In this document: positions 10,526-19,473 of the stretch, piece after piece
How positions within the stretch are numbered: position 1 is the first letter of the stretch
Layout: every line of letters starts with the position of its first letter
Assembly (NCBI GenBank): GCA_913061175.1
Contig: CAJXUF010000002.1
Span: 1-46,485 of the forward strand
Source: an uncultured Psychrobacter sp.
GTDB taxonomy: Bacteria > Pseudomonadota > Gammaproteobacteria > Pseudomonadales > Moraxellaceae
Direction: 5' to 3'
DNA length: 46,485 bases
The notes under the pieces: generated by a model
What the model saw: only the letters and a program-made list of their open reading frames with translations
The model's database searches: none
Told to the model about the DNA's origin: nothing
Position numbers and translations under genes: made by a program

Positions 10526-10555
10526 ACTGAAATTAAAGTTACTGAAATTAAAGTT
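10526..10555 (+). repeat. Two perfect tandem copies of ACTGAAATTAAAGTT (15 bp)
   Basis: Direct reading of sequence. Confidence 0.9.
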
Positions 10556-10669
10556 GCTGGAAAAAATGTCACTGAAAACACGACTGTTAAGAATAACGCT
10601 TAACGCACTATTTTTTATAATCACAGATATCCAAGTTCATAACACACAGCTATAAAATAAAGAGTCAGT

Positions 10670-11545
10670 ATGGAATTTTTAGGTTTTACCGTCGATGTCG
10701 CTACCTTAACGAGCAACGCCCTAGAGCTGGTCATTAAAGTCGGTTTAGCAATACTTATATTTATCGTTGGACGTTGGCTTGCCAAAAAGGCAGTCGCCTT
10801 TTCCGATCGACTGATGACGCGTAGCCATCTGGATGAGACAGTTGCTAGTTTTTTAAGTCGTCTATTGTATGGCGTGCTACTGGTCGTAGTGATTTTAGCT
10901 GCACTTAGCAAAGTCGGTGTACAGACTACTTCGGTCGTCGCAATCTTAGGTGGTGCCGCTGTTGCCGTCGGTTTGTCACTAAAAGACCAGCTATCAAATT
11001 TTGCCGCTGGTATTATGATTGTGACATTTCGCCCGTTTGTACGCGGCGATTATGTACAGATTAGTAGCTACACAGGTACGGTGACTGAGATTACCTTGGT
11101 TAATACCCATCTGACGACCATTAACAATCACGATATCATCATTCCCAATAGCGATATCACGACTTCACCTGTGGTCAATTATACAGCGCTACCCAATCGC
11201 CGCGTCGATATTACCGTCGGTATTGGCTACGATGCTGATATCAAAACGGCTAAAGACGTGATGTTAAGTCTGGCAAGAAATAACCCATTGGCTTTTACTG
11301 ATCCTGAGCCTATCGTGCGAGTGACCAATCTAGGCGATAACTCAGTAGATCTTACCCTAAACGTTTGGACAACCAATGCCGACTGGTGGTCGATGCAATG
11401 CGAGTTACTAGAGCAGTTCAAGCAAGCTTTAGATGATGAGAAAATCGAGATTCCATTCCCGCAGCGCAGTGTCCATGTTAAAGGCTTAGACCATATGATC
11501 AACCAAATGGGTCAAGCGCAAAAGTTGCCACTATCTAAAGATTAG
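10670..11545 (+). CDS. MscS-family small-conductance mechanosensitive channel
   Basis: VGVQTTSVVAILGGAAVAVGLSLKDQLSNFAAGIMIVTFRPFVRGDYVQI is a typical MscS pore/beta-domain sequence. Confidence 0.94.
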   Translation: MEFLGFTVDVATLTSNALELVIKVGLAILIFIVGRWLAKKAVAFSDRLMTRSHLDETVASFLSRLLYGVLLVVVILAALSKVGVQTTSVVAILGGAAVAVGLSLKDQLSNFAAGIMIVTFRPFVRGDYVQISSYTGTVTEITLVNTHLTTINNHDIIIPNSDITTSPVVNYTALPNRRVDITVGIGYDADIKTAKDVMLSLARNNPLAFTDPEPIVRVTNLGDNSVDLTLNVWTTNADWWSMQCELLEQFKQALDDEKIEIPFPQRSVHVKGLDHMINQMGQAQKLPLSKD

Positions 11546-11594
11546 TGAGTAGCTGTCTAAGAGTTAGAAAACTGTTTAGTAAAGCAGTGCTAGT

Positions 11595-12194
11595 TTAGAT
11601 ATAAGGATTTGGTAGGTTTAGACCTGCCAAAATCTCAATCTCAAAGTACTCCATCTCATCTTGTTCAGCTTGTCCGAGCTCATGATCAAAACCTAGTAGG
11701 TGTAGCACGCCATGCACTAGCAAATGGGTGATGTGCTGCGCCACGGTTTTGTCCTGTTCAGCCGCTTCACGTACCATCACTTCATGACAGATAATCAGCT
11801 CTCCAAGAGGCAATGTTGGCATCAGCTCAATGACGGCCGCAGGTAATTCGCTTGGATAAGACAAAATATTGGTCGCATAGTCCTTGCCGCGTGCTTCTAG
11901 ATTTAAAGCACGACCTTCGACGTCATCAGTGATATATATATCTAATGTTTTAGACTTTTCCTGCCAAAGCTCAGGATCAATATCTGCAAAATAGGGTAGG
12001 GTCAGACCAGTATTAATACGACCATCTATATAATCTAAAGTCGCCATCATGACTGATAGTAAATGCTCGCGATTATAAAAAGTATCTAATATTTCATCAT
12101 CAATACTGTCGGTCGCACTGATATCAAGTGCTGCTAAGCTGGCATGGTTGCTAGCGATCTTGTCGTCAAAATTAGTATTGTCAGGTTGGCTCAT
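11595..12194 (-). CDS. ybeY: Endoribonuclease YbeY (rRNA maturation factor)
   Basis: TNILSYP...LGELIICHEVMVREA...QHITHLLVHGVLHLLGFDHE; metal-binding H-G-H-L-L-G-F-D-H motif. Confidence 0.95.
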   Translation of the reverse strand: MSQPDNTNFDDKIASNHASLAALDISATDSIDDEILDTFYNREHLLSVMMATLDYIDGRINTGLTLPYFADIDPELWQEKSKTLDIYITDDVEGRALNLEARGKDYATNILSYPSELPAAVIELMPTLPLGELIICHEVMVREAAEQDKTVAQHITHLLVHGVLHLLGFDHELGQAEQDEMEYFEIEILAGLNLPNPYI

Positions 12195-12330
12195 ATTGCT
12201 GTCCTTTTTATTATAAATGTGTTTCTAATGCTGCATCGTCTAGGTGATTTATTTGCCAGTTTTTTACTATAAAAGTAGTTCAATCACTGTTTATCTTATC
12301 GCTAAATTTTTGGCTAATAAATAGAGGCCA

Positions 12331-12384
12331 ATGTATAAAATGTATAAAATGTATAAAATGTATAAAATGTATAAAATGTATAAA
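12331..12384. repeat. Six perfect tandem copies of the 9-mer ATGTATAAA
   Basis: Direct reading; 54 bp, upstream of ybeY. Confidence 0.97.
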
Positions 12385-12454
12385 GGCTACTATAGCTAAG
12401 TTACTGGTGGGCGACTAGTAGCGAAAGAGCTAAATTCACTAAACTGTCGGTAAG

Positions 12455-12490
12455 AAAAAACCGGACTACTTTTAGTAATCCGGTTTTCTT
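12455..12490 (-). terminator. Rho-independent terminator downstream of the PhoH-like gene
   Basis: AAAACCGGA-ctacttttagtaa-TCCGGTTTT hairpin with flanking A/T runs. Confidence 0.8.
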
Positions 12491-12544
12491 ATGCAAGATA
12501 AATGCTTATAGCAAATGACTGTAATTCAGTGATTAGCTTGATTA

Positions 12545-13648
12545 TTACAGATTGGCTGCTGCATTAGCGACAGCTTGTCTACGCTCTTGTTCTTTAATAC
12601 GTTCAAACTTACGTTTTTCTTCTAAAGCAATTTGCTCTTCATCAAATACGTCATAGGCTTCAACAATTTGCTGTACCAATTGATGTCGTACGACGTCTTT
12701 TGAATCAAACTTTGTGATATGAATCTCTTCAATATCTTTTAGAATATCCATCGCTTGTGCCAAGCCTGACTTATGACCACGTGGCAAATCGACCTGAGTA
12801 ATATCCCCAGTAATGACGGCACGTGAGCCAAAGCCCAAACGGGTTAAAAACATTTTCATCTGTTCAGGCGTGGTATTTTGCGCTTCATCGAGAATGACAA
12901 ACGAGTTATTCAAAGTACGACCACGCATATAGGCCAGCGGCGCCACTTCAATAATCTGACGCTCAATCATTTTACCGACTTTCTCAAAGCCTATCATCTC
13001 ATAGAGTGCGTCATATAGCGGGCGTAAGTACGGATCGATTTTTTGGGTCAAATCACCTGGCAAGAAGCCCAGTTTTTCGCCAGCTTCTACCGCTGGACGC
13101 ACTAGCAAAATACGCTCAATCTCATTACGCTCAAGCATATCGACGGCACATGCCACTGCTAGATACGTTTTACCCGTACCAGCTGGCCCAATACCAAACG
13201 ATACATCAGAGCTCAGGACGTTTTTTACGTAGCGCTGTTGGTTGCCACCACGCGGAACGATGCGGCCTTTACGTGTACGTAAACTGATGGGCGTAAACTC
13301 GCTAGCCTCATCCAAGTCTTCATCATATTCCATATCATCATGGTCTTGCTCGTCTTCTTCGATGTCTTCATCACGAGAGAGGCTAGATTGGATGATGAGA
13401 TGCAGCTCTTCTGCACTGATGTCTTTGGTGTTCTGTGCTTCATCTACCATTTTGTAGATAATACGTTCACCGCGTTCGACATTGGTCACATCGCCACTCA
13501 GGCAAAAATCGCCTTGGCGCTGCATGATTTTAATATCGAGGCGTTCTTGGATATATTTCATGTGATTGTTGTATTCACCAAGCACGGTTTTTAGCTGTGC
13601 TGGGGTCAATGATTCAAACTTTATACGGCGGCTCATGGAATCAGTCAA
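12545..13648 (-). CDS. ybeZ: PhoH-like protein (YbeZ-type ATPase)
   Basis: GPAGTGKTYLAVACAVDML, RPAVEAGEKLGFLPGDL, ILDEAQNTTPEQMKMFLTRLGFGSRAVITGDITQVDLP. Confidence 0.95.
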   Translation of the reverse strand: MTDSMSRRIKFESLTPAQLKTVLGEYNNHMKYIQERLDIKIMQRQGDFCLSGDVTNVERGERIIYKMVDEAQNTKDISAEELHLIIQSSLSRDEDIEEDEQDHDDMEYDEDLDEASEFTPISLRTRKGRIVPRGGNQQRYVKNVLSSDVSFGIGPAGTGKTYLAVACAVDMLERNEIERILLVRPAVEAGEKLGFLPGDLTQKIDPYLRPLYDALYEMIGFEKVGKMIERQIIEVAPLAYMRGRTLNNSFVILDEAQNTTPEQMKMFLTRLGFGSRAVITGDITQVDLPRGHKSGLAQAMDILKDIEEIHITKFDSKDVVRHQLVQQIVEAYDVFDEEQIALEEKRKFERIKEQERRQAVANAAANL

Positions 13649-14247
13649 GCGATTATCCTTTTATTGTGTACCCGACGCTATAATTTGGTTTTAATTGCGT
13701 GACGGGTTGCAGAGATAAAATAGTTAGTGGAATTACAGTGTTTAGGTGATGCAAAGATTGTAGATGATAAAAATGACGGCGTTATTATTATTGTTTTTGT
13801 GGAAGGTGGTAAATGAAAGTAATGAAAGTCTTGCCTTCATTATGGTAGAGAATTTTTAAATTTCAAGCCATACATCAGATAGATAACGCTGTTTTTGTAT
13901 GCTGATTGCAACTGCTACCGCGATTTTCTATAGATTGATTAGATGTTGCTATCAGTTCTATATAATTCATCGCTACCCATCGTATGATAGTGCTCTAATA
14001 AGATTAAGATATTTGAGTTTTATGAATATAAACCTCGTTTATGATGAGAGTAAAGAAACGATTTGTCTACGGTTAAGACCACGGCAGAATAGACAATTTG
14101 TGGTAATCTATGGGCGATACCATATTTTGCTGCAACCCATCTAACAACGGTAGTAACATGATAAAAATTATAAAATAAAGTCAGTGACGAGCGGCTATTT
14201 ATCATTAATCAATTGCTTGTCCAAAAAATTATAATAGGAAAATAACG

Positions 14248-15576
14248 ATGCAAGATACTGATTCACATTTATCCAATGCTGACAGCATACCTAAAAAGTT
14301 TGACAGCATATCTAAAAACAAAGAAGCGATAACTGACCAGCAAGTGCTTATTGCGGGTGGTGGTCACGTTGGTTTGTCTTTTGCATTGCTATTGGCCCAT
14401 CACGGTATTGCGAGCACCTTATTAGAAAAAAACAGCTATCCAACCATCAGTCCAACGGATGATAGGACTCGCAGCCATTATTTAGACAGTCGCAATACGG
14501 CGTTATCACGGCGCACGGTACAGATATATCAAGAGATTGGACTGTGGGATGAGTTACAAAGTCATGCCTGCCGTATCGACACCGTACAGATTAGTGAGCA
14601 AGGCAGTTTTGGGCGCGCGCAGCTGAATAAAGCAGAGGAAAAGGTCGAGTCATTTGGGCAAGTCATCGAAAACGCTTGGCTGGGGCGTAAGCTTTTATTA
14701 GCCGCACAGCAAGAGCCGTTAATTACCTTGATAGATAATGCCAATGTGACAACTGTCCAGCAGCAGACCGATAGTGTGACACTTAGCTTTAATTACAACG
14801 ATGAAGCCGAAAACGAGCAGCAGCTTCAAGCTAGCGTATTAGTTGCCTGTGATGGACGCGACTCTACAGTACGCCAATTGCTAGATATAGGTACAACTAC
14901 GTATGACTATCAGCAAACGGCCATCGTCGGAGTAGTAGAGACAGATACGCCACACGAGCATGCAGCGATTGAGCGTTTCAGTCCAGCTGGCCCACTTGCT
15001 GTGCTCCCATTGACTGATCCAGAAGGCGATGGCAATAATGAGTATCAACAAGGCTACAGACGCTCTGTGGTGTGGGTATGCCCAACGGGTGAAGAAACCA
15101 GGTATTTGGAAGACGACGTCCATTTCTTGCAGACCCTACAACAAGCTTTCGGTCAACGCGCTGGCAAGTTTACCGCTGCTGGTCGCCGCGGCGCCTATCC
15201 ATTGACCCGTGTGCTAGCGGATAAGCAGGTAGAAGGGCGCTGCGTCATTATGGGCAATGCAGCTCACACTCTGCATCCTGTCGCTGGTCAAGGCTTTAAT
15301 CTCTGTATGCGAGATGCGCATGTGCTGGCACAAATGCTAAATACACAAGTGCTCAAAGGCGCAGATATCGGTGATGCACAGTTATTAAAGCGTTATGAGA
15401 AAGCACGTCAAACCGACCAGAAGCGAGTGATTCGTTTTTGTGATGCGGTAGTACATGGCTTCACCCATCCTAACCCAGCGATTAAGTTGGCGCGAAATAT
15501 GGCGTTGTTGGCCTTTGATAAATTGCCGAATATCAAGCCACTAGTTGCCACTTATGCGATGGGTTTAAAATCATAG
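14248..15576 (+). CDS. ubiH: UbiH/UbiF-family FAD-dependent aromatic hydroxylase (probable UbiH type)
   Basis: N-terminal GGGHVGLSFALLLAHHGI (GxGxxG), RSVVWVCP, GNAAHTLHPVAGQGFNLCMRDAHVLA. Confidence 0.85.
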   Translation: MQDTDSHLSNADSIPKKFDSISKNKEAITDQQVLIAGGGHVGLSFALLLAHHGIASTLLEKNSYPTISPTDDRTRSHYLDSRNTALSRRTVQIYQEIGLWDELQSHACRIDTVQISEQGSFGRAQLNKAEEKVESFGQVIENAWLGRKLLLAAQQEPLITLIDNANVTTVQQQTDSVTLSFNYNDEAENEQQLQASVLVACDGRDSTVRQLLDIGTTTYDYQQTAIVGVVETDTPHEHAAIERFSPAGPLAVLPLTDPEGDGNNEYQQGYRRSVVWVCPTGEETRYLEDDVHFLQTLQQAFGQRAGKFTAAGRRGAYPLTRVLADKQVEGRCVIMGNAAHTLHPVAGQGFNLCMRDAHVLAQMLNTQVLKGADIGDAQLLKRYEKARQTDQKRVIRFCDAVVHGFTHPNPAIKLARNMALLAFDKLPNIKPLVATYAMGLKS

Positions 15577-15581
15577 CGCTA

Positions 15582-15684
15582 TAGTTGATTCAGTTTAAAA
15601 GAATGACAGCGTTAACCTCGCTTGAAGTATTGCCTATACATCTGCACTCGGTTGCCTTGTCTCTCTTTTAAACTGAATCAACTA
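15582..15684. repeat. Terminal-inverted-repeat element, ~103 bp (MITE-like or large terminator), 20-bp perfect TIRs TAGTTGATTCAGTTTAAAAG / CTTTTAAACTGAATCAACTA
   Basis: Perfect reverse-complement arms at 15582-15601 and 15665-15684, non-coding interior. Confidence 0.8.
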
Positions 15685-15742
15685 ACTGTAATTAAGATTG
15701 ATAATAAGCATTCTAATATTGAGCAATATTGAGAGACACCTT

Positions 15743-17026
15743 ATGAAGAACAACCATACGCTGATTATCGGTAGCGGTATCGTTGGGGCAACGCTTGCTC
15801 TAAAGCTGGCACAAGCAAAAATGCCAGTGACGTTGATTGATGCCCGTCCTGAGCGTGATGAATCAGCTTGGCAACATGTACTTAGCAAACGTGATGCACG
15901 TGTCTATGCACTCAGTATGGCTAGTATTAATTTACTTGAAGACATTGGCGCTTGGCAACATATTGCCGCCTCTAAACGCAAAGCAGACTACTCGCAAATG
16001 CAGGTGTGGCAACTGAACGGCATGGGTGAGCTATTATTTGGCGAAAGTGAAGATATTGGCGCCGAGGATAGTAGTAGTAAAACTCATGAATCTATATTAT
16101 TAGGAAGTATGGTCGAGCCTGCTGTCATTGAGCACGCCTTATGGCAGCGTTTGCATGAAGAGGATGTCAGCGACTATCTGACCCTTATCGCTGGTCATAA
16201 AGTTGTCAATATGGATTGGCTAGGGGCGCAGCAAGGCTACCGTGTAACTCTAGACAATGGCGAAGCGATTGATGCGCGTCTCTTAGTTGGCGCTGATGGG
16301 CGCGGTTCATTTGTCCGTCAGCAAGCAGGGATTGGCGTAGATACGCTTGATTATAATCAAACGGCGATTTGCTGTGCGATTCAGACTGAGAAACCGCATC
16401 AGGCAACTGCACGTCAAGCCATGCTACCGACGGGTACACTGGCACTATTGCCATTAGCAGATATAACCGATGTTGATAAGGCAAATCCGCAGCATTGGCA
16501 GTCGATAGTATGGACATTGCCGCGCAATCAAGCATTAGCACTGATAGAGGAAGAAGATCGATTTGTCGCTGATAAGTTAGCGGCTGCCAGCAATTACGAG
16601 TTGGGTGCGATTAATCAAATTGAGTCTATCGCTAGTTTTCCATTAGCAGCGCAACAAGCGAAAAGCTACGTGGCGGATAACTTGGTACTTATTGGCGATG
16701 CAGCTCATGGCGTACATCCGCTGGCAGGTCAAGGATTGAACCTTGGCATGCTGGATGTGACAGTATTATGTGAACAGCTAAAGCATGACTTTACCCGTAG
16801 TGGTGGTACGCTTTGGGGCAGCAATCAAACGCTACGTCATTATGAGCGTACGCGCCGTCCGCATAATAGCCTGATGATGCACAGCTTTTCTGCGCTTAAC
16901 TGGTTATTTGCAGGGTCGCTTGCACAAGTGCGTCCTGTGCAGCAGATACGCAATGAAGGTATGTACCGAGTTAGCAAAATCAAGCCATTGATGCGCTTAT
17001 TTGCTAAGCAGGCTAGTGGGGTATAA
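15743..17026 (+). CDS. UbiH/UbiF/VisC-family FAD-dependent hydroxylase
   Basis: IIGSGIVGATLALKLAQ, KRDARVYALS, GDAAHGVHPLAGQGLNLGMLDVTVLCE; ORF opens at 15698 but ATG at 15743 fits the family start. Confidence 0.87.
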   Translation: MKNNHTLIIGSGIVGATLALKLAQAKMPVTLIDARPERDESAWQHVLSKRDARVYALSMASINLLEDIGAWQHIAASKRKADYSQMQVWQLNGMGELLFGESEDIGAEDSSSKTHESILLGSMVEPAVIEHALWQRLHEEDVSDYLTLIAGHKVVNMDWLGAQQGYRVTLDNGEAIDARLLVGADGRGSFVRQQAGIGVDTLDYNQTAICCAIQTEKPHQATARQAMLPTGTLALLPLADITDVDKANPQHWQSIVWTLPRNQALALIEEEDRFVADKLAAASNYELGAINQIESIASFPLAAQQAKSYVADNLVLIGDAAHGVHPLAGQGLNLGMLDVTVLCEQLKHDFTRSGGTLWGSNQTLRHYERTRRPHNSLMMHSFSALNWLFAGSLAQVRPVQQIRNEGMYRVSKIKPLMRLFAKQASGV

Positions 17027-17060
17027 GTAATCGTAACTTTTATTAAATGATAAGAATATC

Positions 17061-18296
17061 TTGATGAAGCATATTTTAATTGATTATGAAAACATTCAGC
17101 CTAAAAGCTTCGATAATGTAGAGGTGAATGAATGCCATGTATGGCTGTTTTTGGGTATCAATCAGCAGAAGAGTTTACCTCTTGAATTGGTTGAAAACTT
17201 GCTCAGGTTTGATAATGAAAATGTGCACATTATTAAGATGCAACATGCAGGGAAGAATGCGCTAGATTTTTACTTGTCTTTTTATCTTGGCAAAATCTCT
17301 GAAATTGATCCTAGTGCTGATGTTTGTATTTTAGCAAGAGATAGTGGTTATGATATCTTGGTTGAGCATCTCAATAGTGCTTATGATGGTATGAACATCA
17401 TGCGGTTAGAAAATGCTAATCAGCTAACTGTGGCTTACGAGTCAAACATAGAAAGTGCATCAGATATAAAAAAAAGCCAACTTGTCATCGAAGACAGTCA
17501 TAATGTTTTGTGTGATGATGTTACTAGCGTTGCCATGGACAATAAGAAATCTTTAGCGCAAAGCCTTGAAGAGAGCGTTCCCAAATCGGTTATACATGAG
17601 TGTTATGTATTGGTTTTTGATAGCATTGTCAATCGTAAGGTTTTTTTACCGAGCTATAAATCCAACCTATTGTACTCGATAAAGAAGTACGTTCCAGTGA
17701 CAGTACTAGAGAGATTTAATAGTACTGAGCAAGATTATATTTTTGAACAGGTTTTTGATAAGTTTATTAAATTAGGTCTTATTAGGCACGATCAAAACGA
17801 AGAAAAACTAAGTTATAAAGTAGACAGTCAAGGAATATTAGATTTAGTCACTGATCAAGTTTTACGAAGTAAGGCAAAAGAAATTGATGGATTGAATAAT
17901 GTGATAAAGCAAAAACTTGCAAGTTATCGCCAAGCAAATAGTCAGGATCAAATTGATTTAGTTGTAACGTACCTCAAAAAGAAGGACATAATAAAACAAG
18001 ATAATAAAGCTATCTATTACTCACCTTTCGATAATATCAAAGGAAATTCGAGTAAAGTGTCACAAGATGATAATAAGAAGAGCAAAGACTCTACTACAAC
18101 ATATCAACGTGCAATAGCACAGCTAAAAAGTAGACCAGCAGGTACTCGACCATCCAAAAAGTCAAGTTTAACAAACTATCTTAAAAGCCATTTACGCAAT
18201 GAAGACTCTAAAACCATCGATAAGCTAGTTAAACAGATGGTTAGTAATAAAATAATCGTAATATCAAATACGAATAAGCTGATCTACAAAATATAG
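17061..18296 (+). CDS. PIN-like (NYN/PIN7-type) domain protein with C-terminal winged-helix-like repeats (ATG at 17064)
   Basis: ILIDYENIQP start, GKNALDFYLSFYLG, CILARDSGYD acidic motifs; C-terminus with repeated short helix-turn-helix-like segments ending in strand-like IIVISNTNKLIYKI. Confidence 0.7.
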   Translation: MMKHILIDYENIQPKSFDNVEVNECHVWLFLGINQQKSLPLELVENLLRFDNENVHIIKMQHAGKNALDFYLSFYLGKISEIDPSADVCILARDSGYDILVEHLNSAYDGMNIMRLENANQLTVAYESNIESASDIKKSQLVIEDSHNVLCDDVTSVAMDNKKSLAQSLEESVPKSVIHECYVLVFDSIVNRKVFLPSYKSNLLYSIKKYVPVTVLERFNSTEQDYIFEQVFDKFIKLGLIRHDQNEEKLSYKVDSQGILDLVTDQVLRSKAKEIDGLNNVIKQKLASYRQANSQDQIDLVVTYLKKKDIIKQDNKAIYYSPFDNIKGNSSKVSQDDNKKSKDSTTTYQRAIAQLKSRPAGTRPSKKSSLTNYLKSHLRNEDSKTIDKLVKQMVSNKIIVISNTNKLIYKI

Positions 18297-18297
18297 C

Positions 18298-19209
18298 TTA
18301 GCCAAGCGCTGAAAAGAACACCATAAGTACTGGCGAGACAATATTAATAAGGAAGCCAAAACTAATCGCTAGTGGCACGACTTTTAGACCACCTGACTGC
18401 TGAATGATAGGCAAGGTAAAGTCTAAGCTAGTCGCGCCGCCAAGCCCAACTGCAGCGGAGGGGTATTTACGCATGAATACTGGAATAAAGATTAATGCAA
18501 AGAACTCACGTACCAAGTCGTTGAACAACGCGACACTACCCCAAACCGCGCCATAAGCATCGGTCATGACAATCGCTGACAGCGAGTACCAACCAAATCC
18601 TGACGATAGTGCTAAGCCTTTCGTCCATGACACATCCGTAAATAGTAGCGCAAAGATAAGCCCGCCTGCCAATACTGCTAGCGTAAAGATGATACTCATT
18701 TCTACGCCGCGTTTATTCAGTAGTACTTCTTTTAAGGTGATGCCCGATCCTTTTAAGCCTATACCGACCAGTAATATCAAAATCATCAGCATGACAGTCA
18801 TAGAGTTTTCGGGCGGCATATAATCAGCAGGCAAGAAATAGCCAATCACCATTCCAATCACCACACAAACGACCTGTGCTAAGCTGCCTCGAATACTGAC
18901 ACGATGCTCTTTAGATTTTACGCTTGGTTTTTTGGCATGCCACGGGCGTATATGGTCGAACACCATAAGCGCAAACAATCCTGTACCAATTGTTAATATT
19001 GATAGGACGGTGACATATAAGGCAATTTCACCCAACTGATTACCTAGACCTTCTACCTGAGACAACTCAATACCGATCAACGCCAGTATGATAAATACTA
19101 GATATGATAGACCTTTGTCGGCCACTTTTGTCATAGTAGGGTTAGACGGAATGGCAAAGCCAATAAACATTGGCATTAATACCAGAACAAGGGTGACTAG
19201 GCTTTCCAT
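18298..19209 (-). CDS. lysO: LysO-family lysine exporter (YbjE/DUF340-like)
   Basis: Multi-TM protein; LILLVGIGLKGSGITLKEVLLNKRGVEM and SGFGWYSLSAIVMTDAYGAVWGSVALFNDLVREFFALIFIP resemble LysO. Confidence 0.85.
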   Translation of the reverse strand: MESLVTLVLVLMPMFIGFAIPSNPTMTKVADKGLSYLVFIILALIGIELSQVEGLGNQLGEIALYVTVLSILTIGTGLFALMVFDHIRPWHAKKPSVKSKEHRVSIRGSLAQVVCVVIGMVIGYFLPADYMPPENSMTVMLMILILLVGIGLKGSGITLKEVLLNKRGVEMSIIFTLAVLAGGLIFALLFTDVSWTKGLALSSGFGWYSLSAIVMTDAYGAVWGSVALFNDLVREFFALIFIPVFMRKYPSAAVGLGGATSLDFTLPIIQQSGGLKVVPLAISFGFLINIVSPVLMVFFSALG

Positions 19210-19473
19210 GATAAAGGGCTCGCAGCATTTTTAATAAGGCGTTTTTAAGAAGCTGAAGATTGTACCATATAAGGTTAACAATATTGATATGAGCCACTGA
19301 GATTCATTGCAAATCATCGCTCATTGTTGACTAAAATGGAAAAATTAGACGATTATAATGATGTTAATAAATATCTTTTTCAAAATGTTTGAACGTTTTT
19401 GAGCGCTCTGTAATTCTTTACCTTACAAACTTTTGTTGCTACATTAAAGTACTGAAAATATTTGGCTAGACTC

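Noticed and set aside
10396-10911. Minus-strand ORFs over the tonB-like/mscS junction
   Set aside because: Antisense to mscS and the repeat tail; composition reflects the opposite strand.
13899-14205. 81-aa and 61-aa ORFs in the ybeZ-ubiH intergenic region
   Set aside because: No recognisable motifs, overlapping on opposite strands, AT-rich non-coding appearance.
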